Shown: positions 57,523 to 64,000 of the stretch, piece after piece | Layout of the letters: each line of letters starts with the position of its first letter | Numbering within the stretch: position 1 is the stretch's first letter | NCBI RefSeq assembly: GCF_037975245.1 | Contig: NC_092564.1 | Coordinates: 9,335,984-9,399,983, forward strand | DNA length: 64,000 nucleotides | Direction of reading: 5' to 3' | DNA from: Apostichopus japonicus | Taxonomy: Eukaryota > Echinodermata > Holothuroidea > Aspidochirotida > Stichopodidae | The notes under the pieces: model-generated | Told to the model about the DNA's origin: nothing | Databases searched by the model: none | Seen by the model: only the letters and a program-made list of their open reading frames with translations | Translations under genes and position numbers: made by a program

Positions 57523-57935
57523 ATCTGCTTTAAATATATAAATAAATGTTTTAAAATAGTCCATGAGGACGAAGATTTAAAAATGTCAGGAGTAGACATG
57601 TAAAATATTAATGTAAGGATGTATGTTAATCATCGTGGTAGCGCCGTAAGCCCCTATATTATGACTGCATCGAAGTTAGAAGTTCGTAACAATTACAAAT
57701 ACACCAAAGTTGCAAAGTTTATAGCCAAACGAGAGTCCGAAAACAGTCTTTTAATAAAGTTTGCTTTTACACTACCCTAGCAGAACGAGCTGCAAGTTAT
57801 TGAGAAAAAAGAAGATTTTCTTTGTTGGGTTTAAAAGTCGAGTTCGGAGTCCACTGTTTCAGTGAACTGGATCGGTCTCACCGCCAATCCTCACGCAGAT
57901 CAGCATACAGAAGTACTTAAGATCTGCAGTAGTAA

Positions 57936-58138
57936 TCATCGATCATATCCTGAGGAGGTGGATGAAGAGGAGGAGGATAGTGGCTTCATCTTGGTGACAT
58001 CTTTAGGTTCTCTGTTAGGTGTCGTCGGTTCATATTCACAGAGGTTCCATACAATGGCAGTTAGTGCTGCTACCATGCTAATCACCCCAAGGAAAATGAA
58101 AGATGCGGTATATGTTTGGTAGTAATCGAAGCAGAAAC
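57936..58138 (-). CDS. SLC16/monocarboxylate transporter-like, last coding exon
   Basis: Reading the minus strand, the acceptor TCTAAACCACAG precedes an exon whose phase-1 start completes a Gly codon and reads GFCFDYYQTYTASFIFLGVI, then SMVAALTAIVWNLCEYEP. It ends in a Ser-rich tail with SGYDR and TGA at 57938-57936. The G-x-x-x-D-x-x-x-(S/T)-Y-x-x-S-F motif and the single hydrophobic helix that follows match the end of MCT/SLC16 family members (loop and TM12 of a 12-helix MFS transporter). The preceding exons would lie at higher coordinates and were not found, so the gene is partial and the substrate unknown. It converges on the RNF32-like gene. Confidence 0.7.
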
Positions 58139-58785
58139 CTGTGGTTTAGATGAATACAAAACAAAGTTCATAAGAGTCATTCGTATCACTTGAAAAGGAA
58201 ATACATCATAGTGGAGCGTTTCAAGAGATACAATCATAAATACCATCGAATATGTTGAATTTTAACTCTTCATTTGAACGTTTACGAAGCGAGGTTAGAT
58301 GTTTTTTTTATAGGTTTTTTTTTATATTTTTTTCAAAGGTGCTGGTCTTTCCACATGAGAACTATTTGCAAATCAGGAGTTCCTTTAAATTTGTTTGAAA
58401 TTAATTACTCAAAAATCACATCAGTGTAGGGGAATTTATAACATTATTAACTATGCAGTGAACAGCTGGATATATGTCGACTCCACCGGTGTTATGTACA
58501 GCAGCAAAACTGATAACGCTAATACTAATTTGGGTGTTTTAATTGTACCAATTTGTGCCACAAGAAATTCAAAATTTCGGATTGAAAATTTATATGTCAA
58601 TGGTGCATTCTGATACATATAATAGACTCCATATTTAGTACGTCCATAATAAGCTTTAAACGGAAGGGTTGTGCTAATAAATACTGAACTTTATTGAATG
58701 TGTTTGAAAGAATGGGGAGCGGGATGTGCACCCGTAGCAGTGGTCCCGACAACCATTTTATCCCTACTGACTGTGGAAGGTGTGG
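58139..58785 (-). other. Intron of the SLC16-like gene, no exon recognised
   Basis: AT-rich sequence without a further MCT-like exon on the minus strand. If the gene continues, its next exon lies beyond the transposon-rich stretch or outside the window. Confidence 0.45.
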
Positions 58786-59154
58786 CAGGGGCGGATCCAG
58801 GATTTTGAGAAAGGGGGGGCCGACATCCCGATGGTAGCACTTTAGTGATCTGCGTCCTGGGGGAGGGGTCTAGGGGGAGGGGCCCCCTCCCCCCTTGGAA
58901 ATTTTTGGTTAATTGTGAGTGCTTAGATGCAAAATGGTGAAACATTTCGCCAAAAACTAGAAAAACCAGAAACGTTGCAGACATATTTTTGCTCGATAGA
59001 CACATATTTAAGAACGCTCAACAGTGCATGTACAATGGATACACTATTATTGCGTCGATTCGTTTTTTCTTTTGCGCGAAAATTATGACGCCAGATTCAC
59101 CCCAAGAAAAAACATAAAACAAGATATGTTCAATGAGATAATTATGATATACTT

Positions 59155-60755
59155 ATTAATGAAATGGGGGTGTAGGCGGTTTTACACTATCTAACGCAAC
59201 GTAGTCGCCAAGAACCTGAAGTATTTTTAAGGGAGGGCCTGATAATAAGCGGAAACGGATCACCGACCGAAAATATATCGGAATTTGTGGATTATTTCTT
59301 GTTTCCTATTCAGGGGCGTAGCGAAGGTTCTTTTGTTGGGGGGGGGGGTGATTTGATTTGCCGACGGATCTGGAAGTGGTGACTGAAATGGGGGAGGGGT
59401 CTAAGGGGAGGGGGTGTCCCCCTTCCCTTTTGGAAAATTTTTAGTATTGAAACATCCTTAGATGCAATCTGGTGTATATTTTAAGTCAAATTTGATTTGC
59501 CGACGGATCTGGAAGTGGCGACTGAAATGGGGGAGGGGTCTAAGGGGAGGGGGTGTCCCCCTCCCCTTTGGAAAATTTTTAGTTTTGAAACGTCCTTAGA
59601 TGCAATCTGGTGCATATTTTAAGTCAAATTTGGCACCGTAGAATTTCCATTTCGATATTATTTTTATGGCAGTCGGCAGAAGAAGAATTAATTGGGACCA
59701 ATTATCGAACTGTGTTTTCTCTTTCACCGATCGTTGAAATAGTGAAACTTCGTGATGAAAATGTTCAGAAAACTTTCCGGTAATGAGAAATAACAACATT
59801 CATTGATATACAAGCGAGAAACGTTAAAAATTGTGTACAATTAGTGAGCCGTGTCCTTAAGTTTTCCACGGAGAACGAAGAATGACATCTGCGATGACGT
59901 CATTCTGAACAGAGGATAATAACAACACGTTGTCACACGATAGCACGACTCATGGGCTACGGCCTATACGGAAGCCTTTAATTCTATTTCTTTCACTGAG
60001 TTGCCGGCGATTCTGGCACTCGTCTAGCTGAGCCTGGCTACAGTAGCTATACTGACGGCCGTGACATTATCAGTTATTTGCCGAGAGGTTTTTAACTTGC
60101 AGGCGTCGGGTGATTGGATTGGTGAATGAGTTTATCAGATGAAGAACTGGAAAATCGAAAAAACCGATAAAGAAGCTCCCGTTCTCCTTTTCTCTATTCA
60201 GCTTTCCTTCTTTCTTCCCCTTCCGCTCTCTTCACCTTTTCTCCTTTTGCCGACAGACCCAAAATTTGCCGACAGCGACCAAATTATTATATATAATATA
60301 ATAAATAAAAAATAAAACCAAAATCTCAAAGGTTTACTTGTTAACTCAAGGTTTCATACTAACGAAGAATCAGCTGACTCTCAAGGTTCACACGAAGCTC
60401 TTTTAGATGCTCTTATAGCTGCATTATGAGCCCATAAAAACTCGTGCACAGAAAATTGATGCATTTTGAGAACGAGACGCCCAGGCCGAATATAAAATAT
60501 TCAAAGGCTATACTACTGATGAAGCTCCTATAAAGTTTGAGAGCAGAAACCGGTCTAGTTGGTCATAAGAACCTACACTATAGTCTCTCCTACTATTAAC
60601 AGTACACTCAATTCACCTAATAGGTGCAATTATGCTTCACCACGAGGAGCATGCTATAAGTTCATGTTCCTTGGGCCCTCCCTTAAAAATACTTCAGGTT
60701 CTTGGCGACTACGTTGCGTTAGATAGTGTAAAACCGCCTACACCCCGTTTCATTC
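59155..60755. mobile_element. Long-TIR element (1.6 kb) flanked by 19-bp direct repeats
   Basis: A terminal inverted repeat of about 80 bp (59158-59239 against 60673-60753) is nearly perfect. It includes GTGTAGGCGGTTTTACAC at the outer side. Outside it, AGATAATTATGATATACTT occurs in direct orientation at 59136-59154 and 60756-60774. The interior carries a duplicated segment (about 59346-59470 and 59487-59620) but no transposase. Confidence 0.75.
59346..59620. repeat. Tandem duplication of about 140 bp
   Basis: ATTTGATTTGCCGACGGATC and the following GGGGGAGGGGTCTAAGG and CCTTAGATGCAATCTGGTG segments occur twice in a row with few differences. Confidence 0.8.
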
Positions 60756-61165
60756 AGATAATTATGATATACTTGCTAACTGTGCATTGATTTTCCCTGA
60801 CAGTAATAGTCAGCACTATAGTACTGAGCCGTATCTAATTAATACGTGATGTCGCGTAGGCCTGGTAATTGCCTTAGTTTCAAATTTGGAATAAAAACGA
60901 TCGCGTTTCAGGAAAGAACAGCTGGATATATATTAGGCTTTTCTTTCACCAAGTTATGCCTATTAGGAATTTAAAGTACTCCCACATAAAAAAAAACGCA
61001 ACTGATTTCCAAAAAGGGGGGGGCCGGGGCCGGGTCGGCCCGCCCCTGGATCCGCCCCTGTGTGGGCATGCTCCTGCCCCCCCCCTCCTCACCGTCCACT
61101 CTCACTTTGCACACGTCATTGGCACTATGCGTGGTATGTTATCCGAGCAAGCAGTATTCTACATG

Positions 61166-61539
61166 CAAGGGCGTAGGAGCTGGGGGCGCCAGCCCCCCCC
61201 CCCAGTGAAAAATATGGAGGGGCGGAAGTATCATTCCGCCCCCCCCCCCCCGCTTCGCAAGTCAGAAAACCCCTTTTTCATTTCCAAATGAGAAAAAAAT
61301 CTCATTTGGAGCACCAAATTGCATCTAAGGCCAGGTGAAAATGCAAAATTATATACAAAATGGAGTGGGTGGGTTGAAGTGTGCTATATTGCACCAAATT
61401 GCATCTGAGGCCACCTGAAAATGCAAAAAAATTTCCAAACGGGAGGGGGAGCCCCCTCCCCTTAAATCCCTCCCCCAGGCCGGCCATCAGTCTTCAGCCC
61501 CCCCCCCCCCACACTCAAAAGTACCTTCCTACGCCACCG
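61166..61539. mobile_element. hAT-type MITE (374 bp)
   Basis: The ends share GGCGTAGG in inverted orientation. The flanks TCTACATG (61158-61165) and TCTACCTG (61540-61547) match at seven of eight positions, an aged 8-bp duplication. Subterminal C-runs and a duplicated GCACCAAATTGCATCT segment lie inside. Confidence 0.75.
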
Positions 61540-62349
61540 TCTACCTGTTTTCGAATAGAAGTCTTAAGGAGTTGAAACAGCTCCCTGATGTAAAGAAGAT
61601 ACATTGCGGATCCTTCTTTTTCGCCATGAGCAACACGTATATCTTTGCCCCAATGCAAAACTTTGTTCCCCGAAATGAGCACGATAAGTCACTTTGGCTG
61701 AGAGGGAAACATGTCAAACACGAAAAGGAAAAGTGTAAGTTGGGCCCTGAATTGGAATGGTTGGTCAGGTTTAGGCTAACCCACTATGGGAATTATCATG
61801 ATCTTATAGATAAAATGATGAACATGATAGGCTATTGGCTTTATGTAGCCTGTTTCTATCTTCTGTGAGAGAATATGTGTTATGTGTATATAATACACTG
61901 TCACAGCACGTTCGTGCCTCTGTGTTGCGTTGTATCGAACAACAGCTAAGTTGCTGTGATGTTATAGACCCGCGTCTTTTAATTTCTGTTGAGAATAGGA
62001 TATTTCTTAGCTGTGAATATATATCTATATATATATCGCCGCATGACTTTGGTGAAGTTGATGGTGTACGCATGACAGTACGTCGAGAAGATAAAGAGCT
62101 GAGAAAGTAACTGAAAGGTTGACCAAAGTAATTAAGTTATTATTATTTTGGAAATTCCAGATGACCTCCAGTTTGCCCGACTCAAAGCATAAATTCATGC
62201 TTGAAAATTGTTGTTGAGTGACAACATGGAGTCAATAGCCTGTTTTAGCATGATATACCAGTTCAATATTTCACTATGAACTTGATCTTTTACGAAGCAC
62301 TTTTATGCGTATCAGGTGCGTATCCAGGGGGGGCGTTGGGGGCGCGCGC

Positions 62350-62530
62350 CCCCCGGGTAAGAAAAAGAGAAGAGAAAAAAAGAGAAGAAAAAAGAGGAAA
62401 AAAGAGGGGAAAAAAAGAGGAGAAGGAGAGGAAGGAAGGGAAAAGAAAAAGAAGAAAGAGAGAAAAAGGAGAAAAAGAGGGAGTAAAAGCAAAACGCGAA
62501 GACACCGGGAAGAGAAAGAGGAACAGTGAC
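62350..62530 (+). repeat. Polypurine (GA/GAAA-rich) tract
   Basis: About 180 bases of almost pure A and G on the plus strand, able to form triplex-type structures. The Lys/Arg/Glu-rich frames across it, and the Phe/Leu/Ser-rich frames opposite, are composition artefacts. Confidence 0.85.
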
Positions 62531-62819
62531 ATCATTACAGCGCTGAAGGGTAGCCAGTGACGGATCAATGATTTCGTAAAAGTGTGACTCACCTTACCCC
62601 TTACACCGACAACTCCATTTTTTGACGTTTCCATTTTCCTCTCTCACTAATGATCTATATATATACTATATATGGTCTATCATAACGCGTGTGTAGAATT
62701 GTGCTATGAAACCAACTGTGGCTGGTCTCGAACTCGACCGTGTCGTCGGGGAACATGACGCATTTTGGGATGGGGGCGACCGCCCGCCCCCCCCCCCCAT
62801 TCAGCATTTTTTAAATGAT

Positions 62820-63451
62820 ATCGCTAAGTAATTTCAAAATAGAAAGTGCTTAGAGGCAACTTACAAGGCCTGGGAAGTGTCATTTCCAGCGATCTGGGAG
62901 ACATTTTCGGCCAAAATTTGCTTGTACGCTTCGCGCTAACAAATGGTCCTGGGTAGTGCCATTTCCAGCGATCTGGGAGGCATTTTCGGCCAAAATTTTC
63001 TTGTACGCTTCGCGCCAACCTATGGTGGCGCTACGCTTAGATAATTTGCCTACAGGCTTCGCCCCTCCCTTGGCAAATTCCTCGCTACGCGCCTGTTCGA
63101 ATTTGTAACGCAAACAGCAGATATCACATCATATCAGTGAGCATGAAAATGGCGTTCCAGGATGAAAAGCCTCAAAACTGTCCGACTTGCCTGAAAAAAT
63201 AACCAAAAATTTTCGCTGCGCGAAGCGCGCGTTCAACGTGTTCATGTCAATATCATATAAGCAAGCATCGGTTATTACATCGCATGCCATCATGTACCGT
63301 ACGGTCCGTTCAAATTGCGCAGTATACCGCGGGATGCTAATGTAAACAACGACATGTCTCATGTAGATGTATAAAAAGCATGGAGGTCCAATTATGTCAA
63401 AACTCTCTTTCACATTAGTAATGGCAAATTACGGCCTGCACCCCCGCCGCG
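62820..63451. repeat. Transposon-derived segment with repeated modules
   Basis: A module with CATTTCCAGCGATCTGGGAG and TTGTACGCTTCGCGC occurs twice in tandem at about 62878-63047. From about 63170 a segment related to the CATAGGCGTA family follows (CATCGGTTATTACATCGCAT). No complete termini were assigned. Confidence 0.65.
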
Positions 63452-63828
63452 CAGTGGCGGAGCGTCCATATGGTCAGGGGGCGGATGCCCCACCTGACGG
63501 ACTCAAATGGACTGCTGGCGCCTTTTTCAGCTCTTAACCACTTTTTAATTATTCTAGATTATTGACTTTTTTATTGCGCTCTCATCTACTTATTGACATT
63601 TGTCACATTTTGTTGGTGTAATTTGGCGATAACACCTTATTCTTCGTTTATCTGCAAATTAGCCAGGCCCGGAAAGGGTCATTTCCTGCGATCTAGGGAG
63701 TATCTTTACTCAAAAATTTTCTGTACGCTACGCGCCAACTAGTGGTGGCGCTCCGCTTAGATAGTGTCGAAAGCGCCCCTTCAGACCATTCTCGCCACTC
63801 CTGACCAATACCCCTAGCTCCGCCATTG
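63452..63828. mobile_element. hAT-type MITE (377 bp)
   Basis: Ends CAGTGGCGGAGC and GCTCCGCCATTG are inverted repeats with one mismatch. A perfect 8-bp duplication, CCGCCGCG, flanks it (63444-63451 and 63829-63836). It is inserted just inside a CCTCCTACGCCTATG end of the CATAGGCGTA family at 63837-63851. Confidence 0.9.
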
Positions 63829-64000
63829 CCGCCGCGCCTCCTACGCCTATGTGTGTAGTGTTCGGTTTCGGAAATATCTGCTATTTTTTCATTTCCTTCA
63901 ACCAAGTTTTATAATATTGTTATAACAGGTTTTAATATTTGTACACCAATAAATTAACTGTGTCTGAATTTTCGAAAATTTCTGACCAACATTCTACATC

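Larger units (their letters stand above)
58786..61060. mobile_element. Inverted-repeat element (about 2.3 kb) with nested insertion
   Basis: It starts CAGGGGCGGATCCAGG and ends CCTGGATCCGCCCCTG, perfect inverted repeats of 16 bp. The flanks GTGTGG and GTGTGGG are similar but do not make a clean 8-bp duplication. A 1.6-kb long-TIR element is nested inside. No transposase was recognised. Confidence 0.75.

Noticed and set aside
57862-58122. An 86-residue plus-strand coding region
   Set aside because: The opposite strand holds a splice-flanked MCT-like exon at the same place; the plus frame has no homology or splice context.
62276-62634. Lys/Glu/Arg-rich and Phe/Ser-rich proteins
   Set aside because: They follow from a polypurine tract.

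Overview
This window is animal genomic DNA: spliced genes with GT-AG introns, AT-rich intergenic sequence, microsatellites, minisatellites, SINEs, a LINE fragment and many hAT-type DNA transposons. A secreted protein built from tandem HYR (hyalin-repeat) domains points to a marine invertebrate deuterostome, most likely an echinoderm. That placement is inferred from gene content; no species marker was read.

Layout. (1) 1-5.6 kb: no recognisable gene, with a G-rich tract about 0.4 kb before the first exon. (2) 5.66-34 kb, plus strand: one complete secreted HYR protein gene. It has a signal-peptide exon, a TIL-like cysteine-rich exon, one HYR exon, then 19 nearly identical 246-nt HYR exons in a tandem array with a unit of about 757 bp, one more HYR exon, a 207-nt exon and a terminal exon with a polyadenylation signal. 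Every internal junction is phase 1. The joined exons give an unbroken frame of about 1,873 residues with 21 HYR domains, each with six cysteines. (3) 34-45.6 kb: a transposon-rich interval containing two hAT-like elements with perfect 8-bp target-site duplications (a third lies inside the last intron of the HYR gene), one carrying a hAT transposase C-terminal fragment. (4) 45.67-56.1 kb, plus strand: an RNF32-like gene (RING-H2, IQ motif, RING-H2) in seven recognised coding exons, including a 33-nt exon inside the first RING and a 1.07-kb minisatellite in an intron. (5) 57.9-58.1 kb, minus strand: the last coding exon of an SLC16/monocarboxylate-transporter-like gene, tail to tail with RNF32; the rest of it was not found. 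(6) 58.2-64 kb: nested inverted-repeat transposons.

The main story is the HYR exon array. It is a recent amplification of a phase-symmetric exon with its intron. All 19 exons are open and have intact splice sites. Three exon types (A, B, C) and two intron types (X, Y) are combined as mosaics, the distal half has a B-X-C higher-order pattern, and the array begins inside a broken LINE. The gene also has two in-frame candidate signal peptides and a penultimate exon whose inclusion or skipping gives two different C-termini. The three genes are not obviously linked in function.
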